Positions 40,062-49,092 of a DNA stretch of 64,000 nt are shown here, in pieces. The notes below the pieces were generated by a model, which made no database searches, was not told the origin of the DNA, and saw nothing but the letters and a program-made list of their open reading frames with translations. A program made the position numbers and the translations under genes. Each line of letters begins with the position of its first letter. Position 1 is the stretch's first letter. The DNA comes from Paracoccus homiensis. GTDB lineage: Bacteria > Pseudomonadota > Alphaproteobacteria > Rhodobacterales > Rhodobacteraceae. Location of the stretch: assembly GCF_900111675.1 (NCBI RefSeq), contig NZ_FOHO01000009.1, positions 83,328-147,327 of the forward strand, given 5' to 3'.

Positions 40062-40324
40062 GCGGCCTTTTCCGACACCAACCGCTCGACCGCTGAAATG
40101 ATCGAGCCCATGCTGGTGATATCGAAATCCGACTTCTCGGGTTCATTCGCGTTGAAGGGGATCGAGATGTCGAATTCCTCTTCGATGGCAAAGATGGATT
40201 CGACCAGCCCAAGGCTGTCGATGCCCAGGTCTTCCGGCGTCGCGCTGTCGGTGACCTGTTCGGGTTCCAGCATCGCCTGTTCGGCAATGATTTCGCGGAT
40301 CCGGGTTTTGATGTCGTTTGTCAT
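40058..40324 (-). CDS. Acyl carrier protein, specialised
   Basis: 88 residues. LGIDSLGLVES carries the Ser for phosphopantetheine attachment. The sequence after it (FAIEEEFDISIPFNANEPEKS) has the extra acidic loop of AcpXL-like and secondary ACPs. It is coupled to the KAS and LpxD-like genes, so it probably carries the acyl group for them. GGAGGC precedes the ATG. Confidence 0.85.
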   Translation of the reverse strand: MTNDIKTRIREIIAEQAMLEPEQVTDSATPEDLGIDSLGLVESIFAIEEEFDISIPFNANEPEKSDFDITSMGSIISAVERLVSEKAA

Positions 40325-40336
40325 ACGGCCTCCTGT

Positions 40337-41437
40337 TCAGCCCTTTTCCAACAGGCGTGTAACAGTTTCCTGAAGTTTTGATAGCTGTTGTGCAATACGC
40401 GGCAGGCGGCGCATGGCTTTCTGGATTTCCATCTGGGTTTCCATCTTGACCGCCGGATTGCCCAGAACGACGCGCCCCGCCGGAACGCGCGTGAAGATCT
40501 TGGATGCCCCGCCTGCGATCACGTCGTCCCCGATTTCGATATTGTCGTTCACGCCGACCCGACCGGCCAGCACCACGCGATTGCCGATCCGTGCCGATCC
40601 GGCGATCCCCGCCATGCCGCAGATCAGGCAATCCTCGCCGATGATGACATTGTGGCCGATCTGAACAAGACTATCGATCTTGCTGCCGGATCCGATGCGG
40701 GTGGCGCGGATGGTGCCACGGTCGATGCTGGTATTCGCGCCGACCTCGACATCGTCGCCGATCTCGACGCCGCCAAGGGAATGGATCCGGGTCCAGTGTT
40801 GCTGGGTGATCCCGTCGCGCGTCCCAAGGGTACGGCGGATTTCCTCGATGCCCGATTCCTCGGGTGTCACGAAGGAAAACCCATCCCCCCCGATCGAGGC
40901 ATTCGGTTGCAAGATCAGCCGATCACCGGCCCGCACCTCATGCGCGACCCGCACACCCGGATGCAGTAGGGCATCATCACCGATGACGGAGTCGCGCCCG
41001 ATACTGACATGCGAGGCGATCCGGGCATTCCTGCCGATCCGGACATTCGGCCCGATAACAACCAGCGGGCCGATGGCCGCGTTTTCGCCGATCACTGCGC
41101 TGGGGTCGATCACGGCCGAGGGATGAATGCCCGGCTGAACCTGCGGCCCCTTGTCGAAGGCCCGCGTCAGTCCCGCCATCACCAGACGTGGCCGCGGCGC
41201 AAAGATTGCCGCGCGCAGCCCATAGGCCGCAGGATCCATGCCCACCGCAAGAATGGCGATGCTGCCGGGTTTCAGCGCTTCGGCGTATTTCGGCGCCATC
41301 GCCATGGCGATCAGACCGCCCTGTGGCCCGACAGGATCGACCTGCGCAGGCTCTCCGGCACCGGTCACGCACAGCGACAGGTCACCCCACGCCTCGGCCT
41401 GCAATGCGTTGGCCAGATCACCGATCGTCACGGACAT
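40337..41437 (-). CDS. LpxD-like UDP-3-O-acylglucosamine N-acyltransferase
   Basis: 366 residues. An N-terminal uridine-binding domain is followed by a left-handed beta-helix of hexapeptide repeats (residues 100-320) and a C-terminal helical arm. The catalytic His is in [11 protein letters not shown]. LpxD adds an acyl chain to the lipid A precursor, using acyl-ACP. The core lpxD of related bacteria sits with bamA-fabZ-lpxA, so this copy beside fabF and acp is likely a second, specialised version. AGGAGGG before the ATG is an ideal ribosome site. Confidence 0.85.
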   Translation of the reverse strand: MSVTIGDLANALQAEAWGDLSLCVTGAGEPAQVDPVGPQGGLIAMAMAPKYAEALKPGSIAILAVGMDPAAYGLRAAIFAPRPRLVMAGLTRAFDKGPQVQPGIHPSAVIDPSAVIGENAAIGPLVVIGPNVRIGRNARIASHVSIGRDSVIGDDALLHPGVRVAHEVRAGDRLILQPNASIGGDGFSFVTPEESGIEEIRRTLGTRDGITQQHWTRIHSLGGVEIGDDVEVGANTSIDRGTIRATRIGSGSKIDSLVQIGHNVIIGEDCLICGMAGIAGSARIGNRVVLAGRVGVNDNIEIGDDVIAGGASKIFTRVPAGRVVLGNPAVKMETQMEIQKAMRRLPRIAQQLSKLQETVTRLLEKG

Positions 41438-41461
41438 AAGCGCCCTCCTTTTGACCGCGAT

Positions 41462-43051
41462 CTAGTCCTTTCCGGCGTTCAAATCCAGTCCGGCCTGCGC
41501 CAATTTTTCCCAGACCGCGGCGTCACGCCCGTAAATATCGTCGAAATAGCGGATGCGACCCGTCTGGTCGGGGAAGGCCGTGAAATAGACCAGATGCACC
41601 GGGACCGGCGGCTCAAGCTTCAGCCAGCGTTCATTCTGTGTGGCCAGCGTTCGGTGGAACAGACCATGCGGATCATCGCTTTGCCGCGACAGCAGCGCCG
41701 TGGCCAAATCAAAAGGATCGCCCACGCGCACGCAGCCATGCGAATAGGCGCGGCGATTGTTGGCGAACAGATGCTTGGTCGGTGTGTCGTGCAGATAGAT
41801 GTTCCACTGGTTCGGGAAGATGAATTTCACCAGCCCCAGCGCATTGTCATCGCTTGGCTTCTGCCGCATCCGATAGGGAAAATTCGCGGCGGTATAGCGC
41901 CCGAAGTCGATCCGGTCGCGCGGAATGATGTTCCCTCGCCCGTCCACGACATCCAGATGCGCCACCGCATGACGGTTTGCCTGCAAGCGCGGCAGATACT
42001 CGCGCACCGTGATCGAACGCGGGACATTCCAGCGCGGATTGACGACCACATATTCCATCAGATCCGAGAATTCCGGCGTCCGCATGTCGTGATCCGTCTT
42101 TCCGACGACGACGCGGGTCCGAAATACCTCGTGACCGCCTTCCTTGATGCGCCCCGTGAATTCGGGGATGTTCACCCAGACCATCCGCGCCGACAGATCC
42201 TGTTCGCCAAGCCAGCGCATCCGCTCCAGCGCGACAAGGATGGCGCGCTGTTGTGCGCCGGGACCGGCATTCAACCGGCGTATCGTGTTCGGTCCGGCGA
42301 CCCCATCGGGGCGCAGACCAACCGCGTCCTGATAGCGTGCAACGACCTCGGACAGGGCCAGATCATAGATCGCGGCATCGGATGCGATGCTGTCGTAACC
42401 GATGCTGCGCAGCCGGTCACGCAGCGGAATCACGCCGGGGCCGGACATGCCGACGCGCCAGACGGCCTCGGGCGCCTTTGGCAGATCCGCGGACACGACC
42501 AGTTGTGCCTGTGCCTTCAGCGCCTTTTGCAGGTCACGATATGCAGGGTCTTGCGGGGCAAGATCGGCCAGCGCGTCGCGCGGATCTTCGGCGGCGACGA
42601 CCTGATGCATCGCCGCGGCAACCTTTGTGCGGCGTGCCTGCCGATGAATTTGGGCATCGGCGCTGCCCGGATCGATCAGCCCACCACCCAGATCGCCCAG
42701 ATATCTGGAAAGGCTGCGTGCATGTGCGATCTCATCCGCCAGCCCCGAGGCTTTTGCCGGGATCTGATAACGCCCGGTTGGCAGACCATGATCACCGGCC
42801 GCCGCAAATGTCGCGGCCATCGCGTCACGCAGCGCAGTTTTCTCGGACGCGGTGAAAATACGCCGCAAGCCGTTCGTGCCATAGAATTCGGCCAGGACCG
42901 GATCGCCTGCGACCGCCTCGGCCAAGGCCATCTCTTCCGCGGAAAAGGACAGTCGCGGCGCAACCGCGACCGATGCACCGCCAATCTGCGCGGCGGCCGG
43001 CACCGCCAGTGCAAGGCTTGCCGCACAGAGGAAATGGAAAAGCGCGCGCAT
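41462..43051 (-). CDS. L,D-transpeptidase (YcbB/LdtD type)
   Basis: 529 residues with an N-terminal signal peptide (cleavage after AVPAAAQ). A peptidoglycan-binding domain lies at about 225-285 (VARYQDAVGLRPDGVAG, then NTIRRLN). The YkuD domain has HDTPTKHLFANNRRAYSHGCVRVGD with the catalytic Cys. These enzymes make 3-3 crosslinks in peptidoglycan. It diverges from the DUF882 gene at 43356, a common pairing. Confidence 0.9.
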   Translation of the reverse strand: MRALFHFLCAASLALAVPAAAQIGGASVAVAPRLSFSAEEMALAEAVAGDPVLAEFYGTNGLRRIFTASEKTALRDAMAATFAAAGDHGLPTGRYQIPAKASGLADEIAHARSLSRYLGDLGGGLIDPGSADAQIHRQARRTKVAAAMHQVVAAEDPRDALADLAPQDPAYRDLQKALKAQAQLVVSADLPKAPEAVWRVGMSGPGVIPLRDRLRSIGYDSIASDAAIYDLALSEVVARYQDAVGLRPDGVAGPNTIRRLNAGPGAQQRAILVALERMRWLGEQDLSARMVWVNIPEFTGRIKEGGHEVFRTRVVVGKTDHDMRTPEFSDLMEYVVVNPRWNVPRSITVREYLPRLQANRHAVAHLDVVDGRGNIIPRDRIDFGRYTAANFPYRMRQKPSDDNALGLVKFIFPNQWNIYLHDTPTKHLFANNRRAYSHGCVRVGDPFDLATALLSRQSDDPHGLFHRTLATQNERWLKLEPPVPVHLVYFTAFPDQTGRIRYFDDIYGRDAAVWEKLAQAGLDLNAGKD

Positions 43052-43355
43052 CTTGGTACTCGGTTATCACTGCTGTCATCATACTGACATTCAGGGGGTT
43101 AAGCGTCCATGAACCGCCGAACTGCGCCCGATCTGCAACGCGGCCTGTGACGAAAAAGCAACGGCGCCCGCCGGAAACCGTCGCAGAACCGTCACTCGGC
43201 AATTTTTCGCGCATAAGGGGTATTACCCATATTCCCGCGAAGAAACTTGTTCCCGCACGCACAGGGTTTTGACATATTGTTAAGGACCAGGGGTTAACCT
43301 TGGGGCGCCGCCGAATGACGCGGCAACAAGAACGAAGCAGGACAGGCGATCAGAC
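43052..43355. promoter_or_regulatory. Divergent intergenic region ldt / DUF882
   Basis: 304 bases without a gene. A TTGACA element at 43269-43274 precedes a weak -10 (GGTTAA or GTTAAC), which may drive the DUF882 gene. TTAA at 43280-43283 and 43294-43297 are separated by ten bases. No terminator or RNA gene was seen. Confidence 0.35.
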
Positions 43356-43916
43356 ATGACAATGGATTTTATTTCCCGTCGGGGAATCCTGGGTGCCTTT
43401 GCGGCAACCTCGGTGGCGGCCGCTCCGGTAATGGCGAATGCCTTCGGTTTCTTGCGCGGCGCGGGCGACATGCGACGCATCCGGATGTATAATGGCCGCA
43501 CGGGCGAGAGCATCGACACCGTTTATTGGGTCAACGGCAAGTACGTTCGCGAATCGCTGAACGAAATCAATATCTTCATGCGCGACTGGCGCACGGGCAC
43601 GGCCATCGGCATCGACCCCCGCATGATCGATGTCGCCGCGGCCTCGCACCGGCTGCTGCAGACGAATGAACCCTACATGATGCTGTCGGGCTATCGCTCG
43701 CCGCAGACCAATGCGATGCTGCGTCGCACGTCCAGCGGCGTTGCCAAGAACTCGTTGCATGTACAGGGCAAGGCTGCGGATCTTCGGCTGAAGTCGCGCT
43801 CGGTCGGGCAGATGTATCAGGCGGCAATGTCCTGCCGCGCGGGCGGGGTCGGTAAGTACAGCCGCTCGAACTTTGTTCACATGGATTGCGGACCGGTCCG
43901 CAGTTGGGGCGCCTGA
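43356..43916 (+). CDS. DUF882 (YcbK-like) M15-type peptidase
   Basis: 186 residues. A Tat signal (SRRGILGAFAATS) and Ala-rich cleavage region precede a YcbK/M15-like domain: GYRSPQTNAMLRRTS and HVQGKAADLRL provide metal ligands (His and Asp), with the final His in NFVHMDCGPVRSWG. It probably trims peptidoglycan side chains, complementing the L,D-transpeptidase across the intergenic region. Confidence 0.88.
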   Translation: MTMDFISRRGILGAFAATSVAAAPVMANAFGFLRGAGDMRRIRMYNGRTGESIDTVYWVNGKYVRESLNEINIFMRDWRTGTAIGIDPRMIDVAAASHRLLQTNEPYMMLSGYRSPQTNAMLRRTSSGVAKNSLHVQGKAADLRLKSRSVGQMYQAAMSCRAGGVGKYSRSNFVHMDCGPVRSWGA

Positions 43917-43949
43917 GGGCGCCACGCTTTCGGCAAAACCTGTCCTGAC

Positions 43950-43982
43950 AAGCTGCCTGCCTCGCCTGCGGGCAGCTTTTCG
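43950..43982 (+). terminator. Terminator after DUF882 gene
   Basis: AAGCTGCC and GGCAGCTT form an 8-bp stem with a 13-base loop and a short T-rich tail (TTCGATTT). Confidence 0.6.
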
Positions 43983-44092
43983 ATTTCAGTCATCGGCAAG
44001 ATGAACCGCCTAATGTATTGACAGATTGCAATATTTGGCGACTCTTGACGCATAGGACCGTGCTGTCGCACCGGTCAGATCCAGGAGAATTG

Positions 44093-44674
44093 ATGCCCCA
44101 GCTTGCCACCCGCCGTTATCGCACCGCAAAGAAGATCCAGGCCGCAGCGGTCGAACTGGCCGTGCGCCACGGCCTGTCGAACATCACGACCGAGGCGATT
44201 TCAACGGCGGCAGGCGTCAGCGCACGGACATTCTTCAATTATTACCCCTACAAGGAAGCCGCCCTGATGGGCCCCGCACCGGATTACCCCACCGATGCGG
44301 TGGCGGCCTTTCTGACCGGTCGCGGCGCATTGATGGACGATCTCAAGATCCTGATCACCGCACATCTGTCGCGTTTCGTGGATGAACGCGAGATGCTGGG
44401 CCATGTCCTGCGCCTGTCCGAATCCGACCCCAAGCTGGAGGCATTGCGCAACAGCATGGTGATTTCGCGACGCGGCCAGATTTCCGAATTGCTGCGCAGC
44501 CGGATGCCAAACGAACATCCCCGCAAGCTGGATATCCTTGCCTCTGCCGTCATTGCCGCGACAAACAGCGCGACCAAGGACTGGGCCCAGGGTCCGCGCA
44601 CCGATTTCGTCGAGGCCGCGCATGAATATCTGGACATGATCATCCCGGCAGCGGATCTGCTGCGTAACAACTAG
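44093..44674 (+). CDS. TetR-family regulator
   Basis: 193 residues from the ATG at 44093, preceded by AGGAG. The N-terminal HTH (ITTEAISTAAGVSARTFFNYYPYKEAAL) is TetR-like; the C-terminal ligand domain is not recognised. A TTGACA at 44018-44023 and the small palindrome ATTGCAAT after it may form its promoter and operator. It converges with rutR, overlapping by 4 bases. Target unknown. Confidence 0.8.
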   Translation: MPQLATRRYRTAKKIQAAAVELAVRHGLSNITTEAISTAAGVSARTFFNYYPYKEAALMGPAPDYPTDAVAAFLTGRGALMDDLKILITAHLSRFVDEREMLGHVLRLSESDPKLEALRNSMVISRRGQISELLRSRMPNEHPRKLDILASAVIAATNSATKDWAQGPRTDFVEAAHEYLDMIIPAADLLRNN

Positions 44675-45288
44675 ACCGCCAGCATGCGGCGATACATCTG
44701 GTCCAGAAACTCGCCCGCCTCGGCATAGGGGTCGTGACCGGGACCCAGCACCGCCTGAACCTGAACTTCGAAATCGGCGTAATGCTGGGTCATGGACCAG
44801 ATCGAGAAGATCAGGTGATGCGGCTCGACCCGTGCCAGGCGGCCTTCATCCATCCAGCGCCGAAGCAGGGTCACCGTATCCTCGACCAGGTTCCGCAAGC
44901 GACCGCTGAGGATTTCGGTCAGATGCGGCGCTCCGCGCATCACCTCATAGGCAAAAAGCCGGCTTTCACGCGGGTAATCGCGCGACATGTCCAGCTTGGC
45001 GCGGACATAGGTCAGAACCTCGTCCAACGGCTGACCATCCGGGTTGATCGCCACAAGCGGCGCCAGCCACATATCCAGCAGGCCGGTCAACAGGTTCCGA
45101 TGAATTTCGTCCTTCGATCCGAAATAGTAGAAGACATTCGGCTTTGACAGACCGGCCGCCTCGGCGATCTGGTCGATCGTCGCACCGCGAAAGCCGTTCG
45201 TCGAAAAGGCCGTCAATGCGCCCTGAAGAATGATCTGGCGATTCTGTCGCTGAATCCGGGTCAGGGGCTGATCTGGGTTATCCGACAT
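44671..45288 (-). CDS. rutR: RutR-type TetR regulator of pyrimidine catabolism
   Basis: 205 residues from the ATG at 45288, preceded by AGAGGATG. ATIDQIAEAAGLSKPNVFYYFGSKDEIHRN is the RutR-like HTH, and SRLFAYEVMRGAPHLTEIL is a conserved part of its ligand domain. RutR senses uracil or thymine. The gene diverges from the amidohydrolase operon, and a RutR-like box lies between them at 45392-45407. A longer frame (45342) has no better start. Confidence 0.88.
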   Translation of the reverse strand: MSDNPDQPLTRIQRQNRQIILQGALTAFSTNGFRGATIDQIAEAAGLSKPNVFYYFGSKDEIHRNLLTGLLDMWLAPLVAINPDGQPLDEVLTYVRAKLDMSRDYPRESRLFAYEVMRGAPHLTEILSGRLRNLVEDTVTLLRRWMDEGRLARVEPHHLIFSIWSMTQHYADFEVQVQAVLGPGHDPYAEAGEFLDQMYRRMLAV

Positions 45289-45359
45289 GGCATCCTCTGG
45301 GCTTGTTGGTCCCTTTTTGGGCAGAGATTCGGGTTTTGTCACCCTGGCCGTGAGAAAGC

Positions 45360-45387
45360 TTGACTGGTTTTAGCCCCGTGCTAGCGT
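45360..45387 (+). promoter_or_regulatory. Promoter of pyrimidine catabolic operon
   Basis: TTGACT (45360-45365), a 16-base spacer and TAGCGT (45382-45387). The RutR-like box begins five bases after the -10, covering the expected start site. Confidence 0.55.
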
Positions 45388-45391
45388 GAAC

Positions 45392-45407
45392 CTGACTAAA
45401 TGGTCAA
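45392..45407. promoter_or_regulatory. RutR-like operator 1
   Basis: CTGACTAAATGGTCAA matches the known RutR consensus TTGACCA-NN-TGGTCAA at 12 of 14 fixed positions. It overlaps the predicted start site of the operon, so RutR without pyrimidine would repress it. Confidence 0.75.
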
Positions 45408-45511
45408 TTATCCGGCAGCGGGTGCAAACCTGACCGGACCGGGGGCAAGGATGCCCCCGACCCATCACGCCGACCCTGCAAAAAGACAGGGAGGTCAGAC
45501 AGGAAGGACTG

Positions 45512-46780
45512 ATGATGACCGACAGCAGTGGGCTGGCTGCGGCTGGCAACATGGCCGTAAACGGTGAAAGGCTGTGGGACAGCCTGATGGAGATGGCCCG
45601 GATTGGCCCCGGCATTGCCGGTGGCAATAACCGCCAGACCCTGACCGATGCCGATGCCGAGGGGCGCCGCCTGTTCCAAAGTTGGTGCGAAGACGCGGGA
45701 ATGACCATGGGCGTCGACCGTATGGGCAATATGTTCATGCGGCATGAGGGAGAAGATCCGACGCTGGACCCGGTCTATATCGGCAGCCATCTGGATACGC
45801 AGCCGACCGGTGGCAAATATGACGGCGTGCTGGGCGTGCTGGCCGGGCTGGAAGTCATCCGCTCGATCCGGGACATGGAAATCAGGACCCGTCGGCCCAT
45901 CGTCGTGGTGAATTGGACCAATGAAGAGGGAACGCGTTTTGCCCCGGCAATGCTGGCCAGCGGGGTCTATGCCGGGATGCACAGCGAAGATTATGCGAAC
46001 ACCCGCCAAGACGCCGAAGGCAAGACATTCGGCGACGAACTGGATCGTATCGGCTGGCGCGGCACCGAAGAGGTCGGCGGGCGTCCGATGCACGCGATGT
46101 TCGAATACCACATCGAGCAAGGCCCGATCCTTGAGGCCCAGGGCAAGCAGATCGGTGTCGTGACCCATGGCCAGGGCCTGTGGTGGTTGCAGGTGACGCT
46201 GACCGGCAAGGAGGCACATACCGGCAGCACACCCATGAACATGCGCGTGAATGCCGGTCTTGGCATGGCGCGGATCATTGAGGCCGTGCATCGCATCGCC
46301 ATGGATCACCAGCCCAATGCCGTCGGCGCGGTCGGTCAGGCCAATGTCTACCCCAACAGCCGCAATGTGATCCCCGGCAAGGCGGTTTTCACCATCGACT
46401 TTCGCAGCCCGGATCTGCAAAAATTGACCTCGATGCGGTCTGATCTTGAATCAGAAGCTGCTGTTATCGCAAAAAAACTTGGCCTTGATGTCGAGATAGA
46501 GCCTGTTGGGCATTTCGATCCCGTGACCTTCGATCCGGAACTGGTCGGGACCGTTCGAACGGCTGCCGAGCGGTTGGGATATTCGCATATGGATATCGTC
46601 AGCGGCGCGGGCCACGATGCCTGCTGGATCAACCGCGTTGCGCCGACGGTCATGATCATGTGCCCCTGTGTCGATGGGCTAAGCCATAACGAGGCGGAAG
46701 AAATCAGCCCGGAATGGGCCAAGGCCGGCGCGGATGTGTTGCTGCAGTCGGTGCTGGACACAGCCGGGATTGTCCGCTGA
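45512..46780 (+). CDS. Beta-ureidopropionase / N-carbamoyl amino acid hydrolase (M20)
   Basis: 422 residues. GSHLDTQPTGGKYDGVLG, then NEEGTRFAPAMLAS, are metal-binding blocks of M20 AllC/AmaB-type hydrolases, and SGAGHDACWI near the C-terminus holds another metal ligand. In the reductive pyrimidine path it cleaves N-carbamoyl-beta-alanine to beta-alanine, carbon dioxide and ammonia. AGGAAGGA precedes the ATG. It is first in an operon with dihydropyrimidinase. Confidence 0.88.
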   Translation: MMTDSSGLAAAGNMAVNGERLWDSLMEMARIGPGIAGGNNRQTLTDADAEGRRLFQSWCEDAGMTMGVDRMGNMFMRHEGEDPTLDPVYIGSHLDTQPTGGKYDGVLGVLAGLEVIRSIRDMEIRTRRPIVVVNWTNEEGTRFAPAMLASGVYAGMHSEDYANTRQDAEGKTFGDELDRIGWRGTEEVGGRPMHAMFEYHIEQGPILEAQGKQIGVVTHGQGLWWLQVTLTGKEAHTGSTPMNMRVNAGLGMARIIEAVHRIAMDHQPNAVGAVGQANVYPNSRNVIPGKAVFTIDFRSPDLQKLTSMRSDLESEAAVIAKKLGLDVEIEPVGHFDPVTFDPELVGTVRTAAERLGYSHMDIVSGAGHDACWINRVAPTVMIMCPCVDGLSHNEAEEISPEWAKAGADVLLQSVLDTAGIVR

Positions 46781-46790
46781 CGCGGACGAT

Positions 46791-46825
46791 GCCGGGGGCC
46801 AGCCCCCGGACCCCCGGGATATTTG
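46791..46825. repeat. GC-rich intergenic repeat
   Basis: A stretch with CCGGGGGC, GCCCCCGG and CCCCCGGG blocks followed by ATATTTG, between the hydrolase and dihydropyrimidinase genes. Sequences with this layout recur between genes of Rhodobacteraceae. It can form hairpins and may slow or partly terminate transcription. Confidence 0.5.
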
Positions 46826-46846
46826 AACACAGAAGATGAGGGCCCC

Positions 46847-48298
46847 ATGAGCACGGTCATTCGGAACGGAACCATCGTCACTGCGGATCTGAGCTATGCG
46901 GTGGATGTGTTGATCGAGGGCGGCAAGATCGTCGCGATCGGTGAGGGCCTGGTCGGCGACCAGACACTGGATGCGACGGGATGCTATGTGATGCCGGGCG
47001 GAATCGACCCGCATACGCATCTGGAAATGCCCTTCATGGGCACCTATTCGGCTGATGATTTCGAAAGCGGAACCCGAGCGGCACTGGCCGGTGGGACGAC
47101 TATGGTGGTGGATTTCGCCCTGCCCTCGCCCGGTCAGGGGCTGCTGGATGCGCTGCAGATGTGGGACAACAAATCGGGTCGCGCGCATTGCGATTACAGC
47201 TATCACATGGCGGTCACCTGGTGGGGTGAGCAGGTCTTTGACGAGATGGACGCCGTGGTCAGGCGCGGGATCACCAGCTTCAAGCATTTCATGGCCTATA
47301 AGGGCGCGCTGATGGTGAATGACGATGAGTTGTTCGCCAGTTTCCGCCGCGTGGGTGATCTGGGCGGTATCGCGATGGTTCATGCTGAAAATGGCGATGT
47401 CGTGGCAGAGCTTTCCGCGCGGTTGCTGGCCGAAGGGAATACAGGACCGGAAGCGCATGCCTATTCGCGCCCCCCCCAGGTCGAGGGCGAGGCCACGAAC
47501 CGCGCGATCATGGTTGCGGATATGGCGGGCGTGCCGCTGTATGTCGTGCATGTCAGCTGCGAGGACAGTCACGAAGCCATCCGCCGCGCACGCCAGCAGG
47601 GCAAGCGCGTCTGGGGCGAGCCGCTGATCCAGCACCTGACGCTGGACGAAAGCGAATATTTCAATGCGGATTGGGATCATGCGGCGCGGCGGGTGATGTC
47701 GCCTCCGTTCCGCAACAAGCAGCACCAGGACAGTCTTTGGGCAGGCTTGCAATCTGGCAGCCTGTCGGTGGTGGCGACGGATCATTGCGCGTTCACGACC
47801 GATCAGAAGCGTTACGGTCTGGGCGATTTCACCAAGATCCCGAATGGCACCGGCGGGTTGGAGGATCGGATGCCGATGCTGTGGACCAATGGCGTGGGCA
47901 CCGGGCGGCTGACGCCGAACGAATTCGTGGCCATCACCTCGACCAATATCGCCAAGATCCTTGGGATGTACCCGAAGAAGGGCGCGGTTCTGGTCGGCGC
48001 GGATGCCGATCTGGTGGTTTGGGATCCCGAAGCGGAAAAGACGATCTCGGCGGGCAGCCAGCAATCGGCGATCGACTATAATGTCTTCGAAGGGAAAAAG
48101 GTGAAGGGTTTGCCGCGCTACACGCTGACGCGCGGCGTGGTTGCCGTCACCGAGGGCAAGGTGGACAGCCGCGAGGGTCACGGCGAATTCGTCGCCCGCG
48201 AGCCGCGGGGCACCGTGAACCGTGCGCTGTCGCAGTGGAAGGAACTGACCGCGCCGCGCCCGGTCCAGCGGTCGGGCATTCCGGCGACGGGGGTCTGA
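46847..48298 (+). CDS. hydA: Dihydropyrimidinase
   Basis: 483 residues from the ATG at 46847. DPHTHLEMPFMG supplies the metal-binding HxH, SFKHFMAYK the carboxylated Lys, and HAENGD a further His. GTGGLEDRMPMLW and NIAKILGMYPKKGAVLVGADADLVVWD are typical of the family. It opens dihydrouracil or dihydrothymine rings to N-carbamoyl-beta-amino acids. GAGGG precedes the start. Confidence 0.93.
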   Translation: MSTVIRNGTIVTADLSYAVDVLIEGGKIVAIGEGLVGDQTLDATGCYVMPGGIDPHTHLEMPFMGTYSADDFESGTRAALAGGTTMVVDFALPSPGQGLLDALQMWDNKSGRAHCDYSYHMAVTWWGEQVFDEMDAVVRRGITSFKHFMAYKGALMVNDDELFASFRRVGDLGGIAMVHAENGDVVAELSARLLAEGNTGPEAHAYSRPPQVEGEATNRAIMVADMAGVPLYVVHVSCEDSHEAIRRARQQGKRVWGEPLIQHLTLDESEYFNADWDHAARRVMSPPFRNKQHQDSLWAGLQSGSLSVVATDHCAFTTDQKRYGLGDFTKIPNGTGGLEDRMPMLWTNGVGTGRLTPNEFVAITSTNIAKILGMYPKKGAVLVGADADLVVWDPEAEKTISAGSQQSAIDYNVFEGKKVKGLPRYTLTRGVVAVTEGKVDSREGHGEFVAREPRGTVNRALSQWKELTAPRPVQRSGIPATGV

Positions 48299-48300
48299 GC

Positions 48301-49080
48301 TTGTCAGCTGCGGTGATCGAGGCCAGGAAGATCAGCCTCACCTTCCAGACCGCCGATGGACCGGTTCACGCGTTGAAGGATGTGGATCTGACCATCGGCA
48401 AGGGGGATTTCGTCAGCTTCATCGGCCCTTCGGGCTGCGGCAAGACCACGTTCCTGCGCACCATCGCTGCGCTGGAGACCCCGACCGGCGGCGAGTTGAG
48501 CGTGAACGGGATGACCCCCGACGCGGCGCAGCGGGCGCGGGCCTATGGCTATGTGTTCCAGGCGCCGGGCCTGTATCCGTGGCGCACGATTTCTGGGAAC
48601 ATCTCTTTGCCTCTTGAGATCATGGGATTTTCCAGATCCGACCGGCAAGAGAGGATCGCCCGCGTGCTGGATCTGGTCGATCTGGCGGGGTTCGGGGGCA
48701 AGTTCCCCTGGCAGCTGTCCGGCGGGATGCAGCAGCGGGCCAGCATTGCTCGTGCGCTGGCCTTCGATGCCGATATCCTGCTGATGGATGAACCCTTTGG
48801 CGCATTGGATGAAATCGTGCGCGACCGGCTGAATGAGGCGCTACTGACACTTTGGAGGAAAACCGGGAAAACCATTGGTTTTGTGACACATTCCATCCCA
48901 GAAGCCGTCTATCTTTCGACGAGGATCGTCGTGATGTCGCCGCGTCCCGGGCGGATCACCAAAGTCATCGACAGCCCGCTGCCACCCGAACGCCCGCTGG
49001 ATATTCGTGACAGCCCGGAATTCATCGCCTTGGCGCATGAGGTTCGCGAGGGGCTGCGTGAGGGGCATGGCGATGACTAG
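48301..49080 (+). CDS. ABC transporter ATPase (pyrimidine importer)
   Basis: 259 residues from a TTG two bases after the dihydropyrimidinase stop. Walker A is GPSGCGKTT, the signature LSGGMQQR, Walker B LLMDEPFGALDE, and the switch His in FVTHSIPEA. This is the TauB/SsuB-type ATPase used with NMT1-like binding proteins. Downstream genes encode two permeases and the binding protein. Confidence 0.93.
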   Translation: MSAAVIEARKISLTFQTADGPVHALKDVDLTIGKGDFVSFIGPSGCGKTTFLRTIAALETPTGGELSVNGMTPDAAQRARAYGYVFQAPGLYPWRTISGNISLPLEIMGFSRSDRQERIARVLDLVDLAGFGGKFPWQLSGGMQQRASIARALAFDADILLMDEPFGALDEIVRDRLNEALLTLWRKTGKTIGFVTHSIPEAVYLSTRIVVMSPRPGRITKVIDSPLPPERPLDIRDSPEFIALAHEVREGLREGHGDD

Positions 49081-49092
49081 GACCGTGACCGG

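Noticed and set aside
41009..43087. Plus-strand open frame of 692 codons
   Set aside because: It is the shadow of lpxD and the L,D-transpeptidase, whose active-site motifs are clear.
43280..43297. Possible CtrA box (TTAA ... TTAA) upstream of the DUF882 gene
   Set aside because: The half-sites are ten bases apart, while the CtrA consensus needs seven.
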